Assembly: GCF_030160235.1 (NCBI RefSeq)
Contig: NZ_BSNY01000018.1
Location: 62,001 to 126,000, forward strand
Length of the DNA stretch: 64,000 nt
Reading direction: 5' to 3'
From: Mesorhizobium huakuii
Lineage (GTDB): Bacteria; Pseudomonadota; Alphaproteobacteria; Rhizobiales; Rhizobiaceae
Below, in pieces: positions 52,688-63,965 of the stretch. A model generated the notes under the pieces. The model did no database searches. It saw only the letters and a program-made list of their open reading frames with translations, and was not told the origin of the DNA. The translations under genes were made by a program, and so were the position numbers. Every line of letters begins with the position of its first letter. Within the stretch, counting starts at the first letter, position 1.

Positions 52688-53638
52688 ATGACGATTCACC
52701 ATCAGCCCAACAACGAAGCGCCGAACAAGCACCTGATCGATGCGGTGCGGGCTTTCAACCGCTTCTACACCCGCCAGATCGGGCTGCTCGACGAAGGGCT
52801 GCTGAAAAGCGCCTTCTCGCTGACCGAGGCGCGCGTGCTTTACGAACTGGCGCATCGCGACGGCCTGACCGCGACCGACCTCGGGCGCGATCTCGGTCTC
52901 GACGCCGGCTATGTCAGCCGTCTGCTGAAGAAGTTCGAACGCGATGACCTCATCTCCAGGTCGACGCTGGTTTCGGATGCCAGGCAATCCTCGATTGCGC
53001 TCACCCCTGCGGGCAGGAATGCCTTCGCGCCGCTGAACAAGGATTCGCATGACCAGGTCGCAGCCTTGCTTGATCGGCTGCCTGCCTCGGAACAGGACCG
53101 GCTGGTGAAATCGATGCGCACGGTCCAGGCACTGCTGGACGAAAGCGCCGAGCCGAAAATCCCCTATCTGCTGCGGTCGCTGCAGATCGGCGACATCGGC
53201 TGGATCACCCGCCGGCAAGGAATGCTCTACGCGCAGGATTATGGCTGGGACGAAACCTACGAGGCTCTGGTCGCCGAAATCCTCGCGGCATTCGTGAAAT
53301 CCTTCGACCCGAAATGGGAGCGCAGCTGGATCGCCGAGCGCGATGGCGAGGTCGTCGGCTCGGTCTTCGTCGTGCGCAAGTCGCCCGAGGTGGCGAAGCT
53401 GCGCCTGCTCTATGTCGAACCCTCGGCGCGCGGCCTTGGCATCGGCGCGCGTCTGGTCGACGAATGCATCGCCTTCGCGCGAGCCAAGGGTTACAAGACG
53501 CTGACGCTTTGGACCAACGATATACTGGGCTCGGCCCGCCGCATCTATCAGGCGGCGGGCTTCAAGCTGATCGACGAAGAGCGCCACCATTCCTTCGGCA
53601 AGGATCTGGTCGGTCAGACCTGGGATCTCGACCTCTAG
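52688..53638 (+). CDS. MarR-GNAT fusion protein
   Basis: The 316-residue protein joins a MarR-type winged helix (residues 1 to about 150, with GLTATDLGRDLGLDAGYVSR and LISRSTLVSDARQSSIALT) to a GNAT acetyltransferase (about 155-316, with LLYVEPSARGLGIGARLVDE as the acetyl-CoA loop). Such fusions are widespread in bacteria; the acetylated target is unknown. GCAGGAG lies 6 bases before the ATG. It follows the PLP-fold gene on the same strand with a 60-base gap that carries its own operator. Confidence 0.9.
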   Translation: MTIHHQPNNEAPNKHLIDAVRAFNRFYTRQIGLLDEGLLKSAFSLTEARVLYELAHRDGLTATDLGRDLGLDAGYVSRLLKKFERDDLISRSTLVSDARQSSIALTPAGRNAFAPLNKDSHDQVAALLDRLPASEQDRLVKSMRTVQALLDESAEPKIPYLLRSLQIGDIGWITRRQGMLYAQDYGWDETYEALVAEILAAFVKSFDPKWERSWIAERDGEVVGSVFVVRKSPEVAKLRLLYVEPSARGLGIGARLVDECIAFARAKGYKTLTLWTNDILGSARRIYQAAGFKLIDEERHHSFGKDLVGQTWDLDL

Positions 53639-53662
53639 CGAACGCTGTCCGGATCCCACGAT

Positions 53663-53888
53663 GCAAGGTTGTTGGCGCCTTGCGTCGATGATATGAAACG
53701 CGGGTCGAAAAGGACCCTGGAGCGGCATATGGTAAGCCCGCTCCCTTCCACAAGCTGGAAGCTCCGTTCCCATCCAATATGGGAACCCGCGGCAAGCCCA
53801 CGGCGTGCTTTACGCCGGGCTTGGCGTTCGGGGGTCTTCGCTGATCTGCGTTCCTTCGTTTGCCAGGCGCCAACGAAGGAGAAGCAAA
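53663..53888 (+). ncRNA. Candidate structured leader (riboswitch- or thermosensor-like)
   Basis: Five strong hairpins follow one another: 53660-53684 (GCAAGG/CCTTGC), 53702-53717 (GGGTC/GACCC), 53745-53761 (CTTCCA/TGGAAG), 53766-53786 (GTTCCCAT/ATGGGAAC) and 53793-53823 (CAAGCC plus CGGCGT with ACGCCG and GGCTTG). A last one, CCTTCGTT (53853-53860) with AACGAAGG (53872-53879), covers the ribosome site of the gene at 53889. A promoter-like TTGTTG (53669-53674), 17 bases, TATGAA (53692-53697) could start the RNA near 53704. It could instead be a rhizobial mosaic repeat; no known riboswitch class is recognised. Confidence 0.5.
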
Positions 53889-54203
53889 ATGCCCATCATT
53901 CGCGCCGACACCGGCGGCATCACACAGATCAATGTCTTCACCGTGCCCGAAGGCGGACAGCAGGCGCTGATCGACTTGCTGCGGGAGGCGGCAATGAGTT
54001 GCCGCGGCATTCCCGGCTGGATATCCGCCAGCCTGCACCGAAGTCTCGACGGCACGCGGGTCGTCAACTACGCCCAGGCGCAGGATCAGGCTGCCATGCA
54101 GCGGGTCTTCGAGCATCTGCGGAGCAACGGTTTTCTCGACCGCAACCGGGCCTTGGGTCAGGCTCATCCCGGCCTCTATGAGGTCGCTCTCACCGTGGAG
54201 TAG
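53889..54203 (+). CDS. Antibiotic-biosynthesis-monooxygenase-domain protein
   Basis: The 104-residue protein has one ABM (dimeric alpha/beta-barrel) domain, with TQINVFTVPEGGQQALIDLL and a conserved HRSLDGTRVVNYAQ block. Such proteins are small cofactor-free monooxygenases or heme-handling relatives. Its AAGGAG site is bound up in a hairpin, so translation is probably controlled. It stands alone between the leader and a convergent AraC gene. Confidence 0.85.
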   Translation: MPIIRADTGGITQINVFTVPEGGQQALIDLLREAAMSCRGIPGWISASLHRSLDGTRVVNYAQAQDQAAMQRVFEHLRSNGFLDRNRALGQAHPGLYEVALTVE

Positions 54204-54252
54204 GCGAAGCGGTGGATCGTATCCCCATGCCAAGGTACGGTCCGCTCGATAC

Positions 54253-55086
54253 CTAGGACTTGATGGGTATCCAGATCTCGAGCCCGCCATTGCCGCTGCG
54301 CGGATCGAACTCCGGCCCATAGCGTTCGAATTCCGGCGCGTCCGCTACTTCGTGCCCGGAGGCCGGCAGCCATTTGTTCCAGATCGTGTTGACGGTGCGG
54401 CGGATGGTCGAAATGTGCTCGCGATGCGAAAACACCGCATATTTCTGGGCCGGGATGCGCACGCGGCTGAATTCCCTGGGAAGGTCGGAAAAATCCGAGA
54501 CCTCGACACCAGCGATATAATCGAAATTGCCGGCATCGTCGCCGTTGACGCAGACGCCATAGGCAACGTCGCCAGTCTCGCCCGGAATGTTGCCGATAAA
54601 AGGCCCGAAGCGTTGCCATTGCATCGGAATCGCGGCGCTGGTCTCGCAGCTGTAGCGTTCGCCCAGCCCCGCGATCAGGAACGGCCGGCTGGTCTCGAAG
54701 CGCGGTGGCTCGAGGTTGGCAAGAAAGGACTGGTCCATCAGGATTGGCTCCACGAGATCGAGGGTCTTGGTCGAGCCTTGCGCGCGCACCAGCTCCGGCG
54801 TCGTGCCGAACTGGTCGCGGAAGGCCCGGGTGAAGGCCTCATGCGAGTTGTAGCCGGCATCGAGCGCCACCGAGAGGATGTCGGGCGCCCCGCCGGCCAA
54901 CCTGCGCGCCGCTTCGCTCAAGCGCCGCGCGCGCATATAGCCCATGACAGAACGGCCGGTAGCGGCACCGAAGGCGCGCGTCACATGAAAGCGCGACACG
55001 CCGCTGCTTTGGGCGACGTCGTCGAGTGTTACAGCCTCCGGCAGATGGCTTTCGACAAACCACAGCGCTTTCTCGGTCGGGTTCAT
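54253..55086 (-). CDS. AraC-family regulator with GyrI-like effector domain
   Basis: This 277-residue regulator starts with an AraC helix-turn-helix (residues 1 to about 105, with VTLDDVAQSSGVSRFHVTRA and SVALDAGYNSHEAFTRAFRD) and ends with a GyrI-like ligand domain (about 125-277, with AYGVCVNGDDAGNFDYIAGV). Such proteins sense small drugs or lipophilic cations. The ATG at 55086 (MNPTEKALWF) is internal to a longer frame and gives the family length. The target genes are not obvious; the divergent LacI gene is about 220 bases away. Confidence 0.88.
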   Translation of the reverse strand: MNPTEKALWFVESHLPEAVTLDDVAQSSGVSRFHVTRAFGAATGRSVMGYMRARRLSEAARRLAGGAPDILSVALDAGYNSHEAFTRAFRDQFGTTPELVRAQGSTKTLDLVEPILMDQSFLANLEPPRFETSRPFLIAGLGERYSCETSAAIPMQWQRFGPFIGNIPGETGDVAYGVCVNGDDAGNFDYIAGVEVSDFSDLPREFSRVRIPAQKYAVFSHREHISTIRRTVNTIWNKWLPASGHEVADAPEFERYGPEFDPRSGNGGLEIWIPIKS

Positions 55087-55178
55087 GGGCTTCTCGCATT
55101 TGGCCGGACCATCTTGCCGCTTTCTTGCGTGGCAATTTGATCGAAATTGCGCCGCACGTGAATTTGGTCGGATAAAGT

Positions 55179-55208
55179 CATCGAATCGATTGCGCAAACG
55201 TTTCGATG
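55179..55208. promoter_or_regulatory. Candidate LacI operator before the CUT2 operon
   Basis: CATCGAA (55179-55185) and TTCGATG (55202-55208) are inverted arms, and an AAACGTTT core (55196-55203) lies inside. The central CG and the position, about 100 bases before the LacI gene, fit an operator for that regulator. Confidence 0.45.
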
Positions 55209-55303
55209 GCACTATGGTTCGTTGAAATCCGCCAAAACCAATGAGAGCGGACTGGAACGCATCATCAGGGAGGAGCGCTTGCCAGCACTCCATTTGAGCC
55301 GCC

Positions 55304-56328
55304 ATGCCGACAATGGCTGAGGTCGCGCGCCGCGCCGGCGTATCGGTTTCGACCGTCTCGCATGTGATCAACCGCACCCGCTTTGTCTCGCCGGAGAAGG
55401 CGCGGCTCATCAATGACGCGATCGCCGCGATGGGCTACCAGCCCAACGAGCTGGCGCGGTCGCTGAAAGTGGCCTCGACCAACAGCGTCGGCCTGGCGAT
55501 CTCGGCGATTTCCAATCCCTATTTCACCGACATCATCTGCGCGGTGGAGGCCGAATGCGCGCGCCTCGGCCTCATGGTCTTCCTCTCCGACACGCAGGAG
55601 GACCCCGACCGCGAGCTTTCGGTGGTGCGCGCGTTCCACCAGCGTCGCGTCGACGGTGTAATCCTGGCGCCGTCGGGCGCGCCGCAGCGCGCCATCGATT
55701 ACCTGGCCGAGAAGAAGCTGCCCTGCGTACTTATCGACCGTTTCGCCGACGAGCGTTTCGACCAGATCGGCGTCGAGAACCAGTCGTCGATGCGCGCGCT
55801 GATCGATCATGTCGCCGCCTTCGGCCACAAGCGCGTCGGATACATCGCCGGCCAGCCGGGCCTGGCAACGACGCGCGAACGCGTCGAGGCCTTTCGCGCC
55901 TCGCTGGCCGCCAATGGACTTGAGTGCCTGCCGCACTATGTCTCGCAGGAGAATGTCGACACGGCGAGTGCGACGGCATCGACCCATGCCATTCTCTCAT
56001 TGCCATCGCCCCCCACCGCATTGGTCACGGGCAACAACATGACGACGATCGGGGCAGTCCGCGCCATTCGCGAAAGGGGTCTCTCCATCCCCGGCGACCT
56101 TTCGCTTGCCGGCTTCGACGACTTCGAATGGGCCGATTGCTTCGAGCCGCGGCTGACGCTGGTCGCACAACCCTGCACCGAGATCGGACGGCAGGCGGCC
56201 GCCCTGCTGTGCGCCCGCATCGCATCGACCAACCTGGAGCCGCAGGCGGTGCGGCTCCAGGCAGCGCTGCAGGTGCGGGAGTCCTGCGCGAGGCCGGCCC
56301 CCCATGAGGTCAGCCCCATGAGGCCGGC

Positions 56329-56332
<4 letters not shown>
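55304..56332 (+). CDS. LacI-family regulator of a sugar importer
   Basis: The 342-residue protein has the LacI helix-turn-helix at the very start (MPTMAEVARRAGVSVSTVSH) and a sugar-binding-like sensor domain (with VGLAISAISNPYFTDIICAV). It leads an operon with a CUT2 ATPase, permease and binding protein; its stop overlaps the ATPase start by four bases. It is likely to respond to the imported sugar or its phosphate. The ribosome site is weak. Having the regulator as first gene of its own operon implies autoregulation. Confidence 0.9.
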
Positions 56333-57845
<1,513 letters not shown>

Positions 57846-57846
<1 letters not shown>

Positions 57847-58901
57847 TGTCTGAACAGAAGATTTCGGTGACAGCGAGCCCGGCGGTGCCGGCGGCGGCGC
57901 CAAGGCATCGCGATCCGCTCGCTTTGGTGGTGCGCTTCCAGAGCCTTATCGGCCTGGTCGTGGTGGCGATCGGCGGCATCATCTTCTCGCCGCGCCGGCA
58001 TGGCCAGATCCTGTTCCTCGATCCCGACAACATCGCCAACATCGTGCGTGCGGTTTCTGAAACCGGCATCATCGCCATCGGCATGACCTTCGTCATCATC
58101 ACCGCCGGTATCGACCTGTCGGTTGGCGCGGTGCTCGGCCTGTCCAGCGTCGTCACCGCGTCGATGATGATCTCGGGCGGCTTCGGGCTCATTCCCACCA
58201 TCCTCGCCGTGCTTATCATGGGCATCGTCTTCGGCGCCATCCAGGGCACCATCTCCACCCGCTTCCGGCTGGAGCCGTTCATCGTCACGCTCGCCGGCCT
58301 GCAGGCGGCGCGCGGCCTGGCGCTGGTCGTGTCGGGCAACCAATACATCAACATTTCCTATGGCGACGGGCCGGGCCTGGCACCGCCTGTGTTTGCGATC
58401 CTCGGCGAGCGGCTCTTCAACAACACCGTGCCGGTCGCCACCATCGTCTTCATCGTCTTTGCCGCGATCGCCACCATCGTGCTCAACACCACGCGCTTCG
58501 GCCGCTATGTCTTCGCCGTTGGCGGCAATGAGCGCGCCGCGCGCATTTCCGGCGTGCCCGTCTCGATGGTGAAGATCTCGGTCTATGCCATCACCGGGTT
58601 TGCCTCGGCTATGGCCGGCATCGTCCATGCCGGCCAGTTCAATTTCGGCAGCGCCAATGACGGCATGGGCTACGAACTGACAGCCATCGCCGCCGTGGTC
58701 ATCGGCGGCACAAGCCTGTTTGGCGGCGCCGGCTCGATGGTCGGCACCGTGGCCGGCACCATCATGCTGGGCGCGCTCGCCAACATCCTGCAGCTCAACA
58801 ACATCACGCCCGCCATGCAGTTGCTCGCGACCGCCGCGATCATCGTGCTGGCGGCAGTGCTTCAATCCCTCGTCCGCCGCCGCGAGGGTTTGGGTCGTTA
58901 G
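57846..58901 (+). CDS. Sugar ABC transporter permease (CUT2)
   Basis: This 351-residue inner-membrane protein has about ten helices and the CUT2 permease signatures ITAGIDLSVGAVLGLSSVV and GGTSLFGGAGSMVGTVAGT. Its start overlaps the ATPase stop by one base. It forms the homodimeric channel. Sequence alone does not give the sugar. Confidence 0.93.
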
Positions 58902-58972
58902 GAGGAAGACGGCAACGAAGTCGAAGTCAAACCAAGGTCTGGCCCCCCGGTCCGACAAGGAGGAGAGTGAGT

Positions 58973-59962
58973 ATGAGAACCATGAGACAAGGAACGAGGC
59001 GCGCGCTTCATGCCGTGCTTCTGGCAGGCGCGGGCCTGTGCATTGCGGGATCCGCCCAGGCTGCCGACCCGATGGTCAAGGCCTGTGCCAAGGACGGCCA
59101 GTTCATCATCGGCTTTTCGCAGGCCAACAATGCCGAGCCCTATCGTCAGCACGTCAATGACGAGCTGACCGCGGCCGCCAAGGAGGTGCCGGGCTTCACG
59201 CTGCAGATCGCCGACGGCGCCGGCAACGTCAACACGCAGACCTCGCAGGTCGACAATTTCATCACCCAGAAGGTCGATCTGCTGCTGATCTCGCCCTTCG
59301 AGGCGGCACCGCTGACACCGGCGGTGAAACGCGCCATGGATGCTGGCATCCCGGTCATCGAGCTCGACCGCAAGACCGTCGGCGATCCCGGCAAGGACTA
59401 CACCGCCTTCATCGGCGGCGACAATTACAAGATCGCGCTCGAGGCCGGCAAATACACCGCCAAGACCTTGCTGCCGGACGGCGGCGAGGCGGCGGTGCTG
59501 GAAGGCCTGCCAAGCTCGACGCCGGCGGTGGAGCGGCTGAACGGCTTCAAGGACGGCGTCAAGGGGAATGCCAAGATCCAGGTCGTCGCCGAGCAGGCCG
59601 CCGACTGGGTGCCGGACAAAGCCCAGACCGCTTTCGCCGCCATGCTGCAGGCGCATCCCGACATCAAGGTGCTCTATGCCTCCAACGACATGATGGCGGC
59701 CGGCGCGCTGCTCGCCGCCAAGGGAGCGGGCAAGCAGGTCAAGATCATCGGCACCGACGGCCTGCCCGGACCGGCCGGCGGCATAGAGGCCGTCGCCAAG
59801 GGCGACTGGGCCGCCACCTTCACCTATCCGACGGGTGCGAAGGAAGCGATCGAGATGTCGAAGAAGATCCTGCTCGACTGCGCGACCTCGGTGGAACCGA
59901 CTGTGACGGTGGAAACGACCGCGATCACGGCGGAGAACGCCAAGCAACTGATGGGGAAGTGA
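58973..59962 (+). CDS. Sugar ABC transporter binding protein (CUT2)
   Basis: The 329-residue protein has a signal peptide (about residues 1-32, ending AQAADP) and a family-2 sugar-binding fold, with FIIGFSQANNAEPYRQHVND, VDLLLISPFEAAPLTPAVKR and IKIIGTDGLPGPAGGIEAV-like segments. ATG 58973 lies 9 bases after AAGGAGG; GTG two codons upstream is less well spaced. The ligand-box pattern (QANNAEPYR) resembles FrcB and other fructose/ribose/mannose-type proteins, so the sugar remains open. A terminator-like hairpin follows. Confidence 0.9.
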   Translation: MRTMRQGTRRALHAVLLAGAGLCIAGSAQAADPMVKACAKDGQFIIGFSQANNAEPYRQHVNDELTAAAKEVPGFTLQIADGAGNVNTQTSQVDNFITQKVDLLLISPFEAAPLTPAVKRAMDAGIPVIELDRKTVGDPGKDYTAFIGGDNYKIALEAGKYTAKTLLPDGGEAAVLEGLPSSTPAVERLNGFKDGVKGNAKIQVVAEQAADWVPDKAQTAFAAMLQAHPDIKVLYASNDMMAAGALLAAKGAGKQVKIIGTDGLPGPAGGIEAVAKGDWAATFTYPTGAKEAIEMSKKILLDCATSVEPTVTVETTAITAENAKQLMGK

Positions 59963-59994
59963 GGGGCGGAGAACCCGGCCCTGAACTTGATGCG

Positions 59995-60016
59995 CAAGGC
60001 CCCGGAAGGGGCCTTG
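59995..60016 (+). terminator. Terminator-like hairpin of the CUT2 operon
   Basis: CAAGGCCCC pairs perfectly with GGGGCCTTG around a GGAA loop, followed by TTCGTTTT, 33 bases after the stop. Confidence 0.75.
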
Positions 60017-60148
60017 TTCGTTTTGGGGGCCTGCCAAAGAGTGGCAACTTCGTGCCGCATTTCGGTCATTCGCACGGCTATCGCCGTCCATCAAAAGCCG
60101 ACATGGGTCGTCCAAGCGCTAACGGCCCCGCCGCCACTCGCAAGATTT

Positions 60149-61108
60149 CTACACCACGCGCGGTTGAACCGACCTGGGTTTGACCACGGTAGCGAGTATG
60201 ATGCCGGCGACAATGAAGGCCGCACCGACCAGATCGTAATCGTGCAAATCCTCGCCGAGCAGCAGATACGCAAGCATGGCGACGAACACCGTCTGCAGGT
60301 AGAGCAGCATGCTCGCCCGACTCGCGCCGAGTGTTTCCACGCTTTTGTTGTAGAGATAGTACATCAGGGCGCCGCCGGGTCCTGCCAGATAGGCGAGCGC
60401 GAGAATGCTGTGGACGTTCATGACGGAGCGTTCGTCGTTGAACAATTCCCACAAATGGAAAGGCAACGCGACCAGCGCACCGGCGCCGAGCAGCAGCACG
60501 ACCATCGGCAGGAGTTCGATGCCGAATTTGGCACGGCGCAAAAGCACGGTGTACAGGCCCCAGCAGAACGCGCTGCCGACGATCCACAACTCGCCGGCGT
60601 TGAACTGGAGTTGCAGCAGCGCCGTCAGGTTCCCGTGGGCAACGATGAAAATCATCCCGGCCAGCGCAACCAGCGCGCCAAGCGACTTCCACAGTCCGAG
60701 CGGCTCGCCAAGCACGAAACGCGCGAGCACCATCGTCATGACAGGCGAAAGCGCCATGATGATGCCGGCCGTGGTCGCGTTGGTGTCGTTGAGGCCATGG
60801 TAGATCATACCCTGGCATAGCGTGAGGCCGATTGCCCCCACGGCGACGACCTCCAAGGCGCGGGTTCGCAAAAGCCCGATCATCGCGTCGTGATGACGGT
60901 GCACAATCGGCAGCAGGATGGCGCAAGCAAGTGTCAGCCGCCAGAAGCAGAGGCCCCAGGGCGGCATTTCAGGCGCCACCCATTTGGCCGCGATATAGAC
61001 ACCAGCCGAAAGCAGCCAGCACAGGATGGCGGCCGGATAGCCGGTCAACGAGGATATGGGGCCGATCGCGGGTTGCGCGGCTTGATGCGCTATCGGCACT
61101 GCCTGCAT
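60149..61108 (-). CDS. EamA/DMT-family exporter
   Basis: This 319-residue inner-membrane protein has ten helices in two EamA halves; the second half contains LAGPGGALMYYLYNKSVETL and ends with the basic tail KPRSVQPRVV. DMT transporters export amino acids, nucleosides or other small metabolites. It stands alone, convergent with the CUT2 operon. The substrate is unknown. Confidence 0.88.
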   Translation of the reverse strand: MQAVPIAHQAAQPAIGPISSLTGYPAAILCWLLSAGVYIAAKWVAPEMPPWGLCFWRLTLACAILLPIVHRHHDAMIGLLRTRALEVVAVGAIGLTLCQGMIYHGLNDTNATTAGIIMALSPVMTMVLARFVLGEPLGLWKSLGALVALAGMIFIVAHGNLTALLQLQFNAGELWIVGSAFCWGLYTVLLRRAKFGIELLPMVVLLLGAGALVALPFHLWELFNDERSVMNVHSILALAYLAGPGGALMYYLYNKSVETLGASRASMLLYLQTVFVAMLAYLLLGEDLHDYDLVGAAFIVAGIILATVVKPRSVQPRVV

Positions 61109-61387
61109 GTCATGTCCTCCCCTTGGATGACGTCGGCCCGATGGAGCAACATAGCCTGCGTCGTTGGGTCGTGCATCCGTTTTGAAAGGGTCGAAAGGCG
61201 TTCGTCCGCCATGTGGTTTCCATGGAGCGAGGAGGTTCCTCAGAGCAACGTTAGAACTGCGTTCGGCTTTGTGCCCTCGGTTCGCCGCGGTTTCCTCCGC
61301 GACTACGGTCAGGTCTCATCCCTCCTGCCTGGTGAGCCGCTCGCGGCTGAAGACCGAGGCCCCGCCGCATTGCGCGGGGCAAGAGGC
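61109..61387. other. Spacer between the EamA gene and the B12 operon
   Basis: This gap holds no gene I can support. At 61361-61382 GCCCCGC and GCGGGGC form a hairpin with a CGCATTGC loop, with no T-run. The stretch from 61200 has an even, GC-rich composition like other rhizobial intergenic repeats. Confidence 0.4.
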
Positions 61388-61434
61388 TTGACATTGCCGG
61401 GAATATCTTTTCAAAGGTAATGTTATTACATATC
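61388..61434 (+). promoter_or_regulatory. Promoter with Zur-like box before the B12 operon
   Basis: A TTGACA -35 box (61388-61393) precedes GTAATGTTATTACATATC (61417-61434), which matches a Zur-type palindrome of the form GTAATGTTAT-N-ACAT in most positions, with perfect GTAAT/ATTAC arms. It overlaps or closely follows the expected -10 region, where a repressor would act. Confidence 0.5.
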
Positions 61435-61503
61435 GAGCAAGGCAGTGATGGCATCAAGAAAAGAATCGTTGCGATGTGCCGGGGGCAAATCTACGATGAG
61501 CAA

Positions 61504-61683
61504 TGATGGTCCCCGCGCCGAAAGGCAAGGGGTGAAAAGGGAACACGGTGAGACCCGCAGAGGTCGAGACCGTGGCTGCCCCCGCAACTGTAAGTGGTGA
61601 GCAAGATCCGAAATGCCACTGGCCGGCAAGGCTGGGAAGGCAGGATTGCGCTGAGACCCGCGAGCCAGGAGACCTGCCATCAC
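61504..61683 (+). ncRNA. Cobalamin riboswitch
   Basis: All landmarks of the B12 riboswitch are in order: closing stem TGATGG (61504-61509) with CCATCA (61677-61682), GGTGAAAAGGGAAC, the B12 box GCCCCCGCAACTGTAAG, then ATGCCACTG, GCTGGGAAGGC and GACCCGCGAGCCAGGAGACC. It ends 35 bases before the first start codon and its ribosome site, so it can control translation or transcription of the operon in response to adenosylcobalamin. Confidence 0.97.
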
Positions 61684-61717
61684 AGAGTTGACCGGACGGG
61701 GTGTGCCGGGAGGAGAC

Positions 61718-62181
61718 GTGGACGTCGGTCTTGTCGGCCGGCTCGCCAACATCCTTCCGTCGCCAATTTTGGAAAGTGACGGAAAGTTGGACGGCGCCAT
61801 CGATCACCGCATCATCGTGTGCACGCTTTGCCGCGACATCCCGACCGGCATCAGGTCGGGCGAAGGCCTGTGCGCCGATCTGCGCTCCCGGCTCGCGGCC
61901 CACCATGAACCGGCCCTGGCGGATGGCTTCACGGTCGAAGGCGTCGAATGCATGGCGGGCTGTGCGCGGCCGCTGGCCGTAGCCTTCCAGGCACCAGGCA
62001 AGGCTTCCTATCTCTTCGGCTCCATCGATGCCGAGGCCGACGCCGGCGATCTCGTGCGGTTTGCCAGGCTTTACGCCGCGCTCGCCGACGGCTGGTGCAA
62101 TTCCGGACAGCGTCCGCCGCGGCTGGCCGGCAAGACGCTGGCTCGTATTCCCGGACCGGCCAAGCTTGCGGGCAACAGCCG

Positions 62182-62185
<4 letters not shown>
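61718..62185 (+). CDS. DUF1636 metal-binding protein
   Basis: The 155-residue protein has the DUF1636 pattern: C-x2-C (Cys35, Cys38, VCTLCRD), Cys52 (GLCADL) and C-x3-C (Cys78, Cys82, VECMAGCARPL), a layout similar to thioredoxin-like 2Fe-2S ferredoxins. The family is often found with cobalamin or cobalt genes. GTG at 61718 lies close behind GGGAGGAG; TTG at 61688 in the same frame is an alternative. The stop overlaps the ATPase start by ATGA. The gene is directly under the B12 riboswitch. Confidence 0.85.
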
Positions 62186-62970
<785 letters not shown>

Positions 62971-63017
62971 TCGAACCCATCCCTCATCCGACGCTGTTCA
63001 ACCAAGGAGCAAAATCC

Positions 63018-63965
63018 GTGAAACGTTTCGCACTGTCGCTCGTCTTCTCGCTGCTGGCCTCGACAGCCTTTGCCTTCCCGGTCACCGTCGACAGCTGCGG
63101 TAAGCCGCTGACTTTCGACGCGCCACCCAAGCGCGCCGTCATCCATGATCTCAACATGGCCGAGATGGCCTTCGCACTGAAGCTGCAGCCGTCGATCGTC
63201 GGCCTGACCGGCATCACCGGATGGTACAAGGTCGGTCCCGAATTCAAGGCCGAGCAGGGCCCGATTGCGGAACTCGCGCCCAAGTACCCGACGCTCGAAA
63301 ACCTCGTCGCCGTCGAGCCCGATTTCTTCTTCGCCGGCTGGTACTATGGCATGAAGCCGGGCGGCGACGTGACGCCCGACACGCTCGCTCCGCACGGCAT
63401 CAAGACTCTGGTGCTGACCGAAAGCTGCGTCCATCTAGACAAGAACCGCCCGGCCGCCTCGATGGACCTGCTCTATGGCGATGTCGAAAAACTGGGCAAG
63501 ATCTTCGGCAAGGAGACCGAGGCCGAAAAACTTGTTGCCGGCTGGAAGGCCCAGCTCGCGGATATCACCGCCAAGGTCGGCGGCGCGAAGGGGACGCGTG
63601 TGTTCCTCTATGACTCAGGCGAGGACAAGCCGTTCACCGCCGGAAAATTCGCCATCCCGAGCGCCATGATCACGGCGGCCGGCGGCGACAACATCATGGC
63701 CGACATGGATACCAGCTGGGGCAACACGGACTGGGAAACCGTGGCGTCGCGCAATCCGCAATTCCTCATCCTGCTCGATTACCAGGATGGCGGCGGCTAC
63801 AAGAAACTGCTCGATTTCCTGAAGGCCCACCCGGCGATGAAGGAGACGGACGCGGTCAGGAACGAGCGCTTCGTGGCGCTGCGCTATGCCGAACTGACGC
63901 CCGGACCGGCAAATATCGAGGCGATCGCCAAGATCGCCAAGGCGATGCATCCGGAAGCCTTCTGA
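63018..63965 (+). CDS. Cobalamin/iron-type ABC transporter binding protein
   Basis: This 315-residue protein starts with GTG (9 bases after AAGGAG) and has a signal peptide to about residue 20 (ending AFAFP). The mature part starts VTVDSCGKPLTFDAPPKRAV and has the BtuF/FepB-like class-III fold with NMAEMAFALKLQ and EPDFFFAGWYYG. It would deliver the ligand to the permease encoded next. Its stop overlaps the permease start by one base. Confidence 0.9.
   Translation: MKRFALSLVFSLLASTAFAFPVTVDSCGKPLTFDAPPKRAVIHDLNMAEMAFALKLQPSIVGLTGITGWYKVGPEFKAEQGPIAELAPKYPTLENLVAVEPDFFFAGWYYGMKPGGDVTPDTLAPHGIKTLVLTESCVHLDKNRPAASMDLLYGDVEKLGKIFGKETEAEKLVAGWKAQLADITAKVGGAKGTRVFLYDSGEDKPFTAGKFAIPSAMITAAGGDNIMADMDTSWGNTDWETVASRNPQFLILLDYQDGGGYKKLLDFLKAHPAMKETDAVRNERFVALRYAELTPGPANIEAIAKIAKAMHPEAF

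Noticed and set aside
53562-54320. Minus-strand open frame through the structured leader and the ABM gene
   Set aside because: It covers hairpins and an antisense conserved gene; no start context or family pattern.
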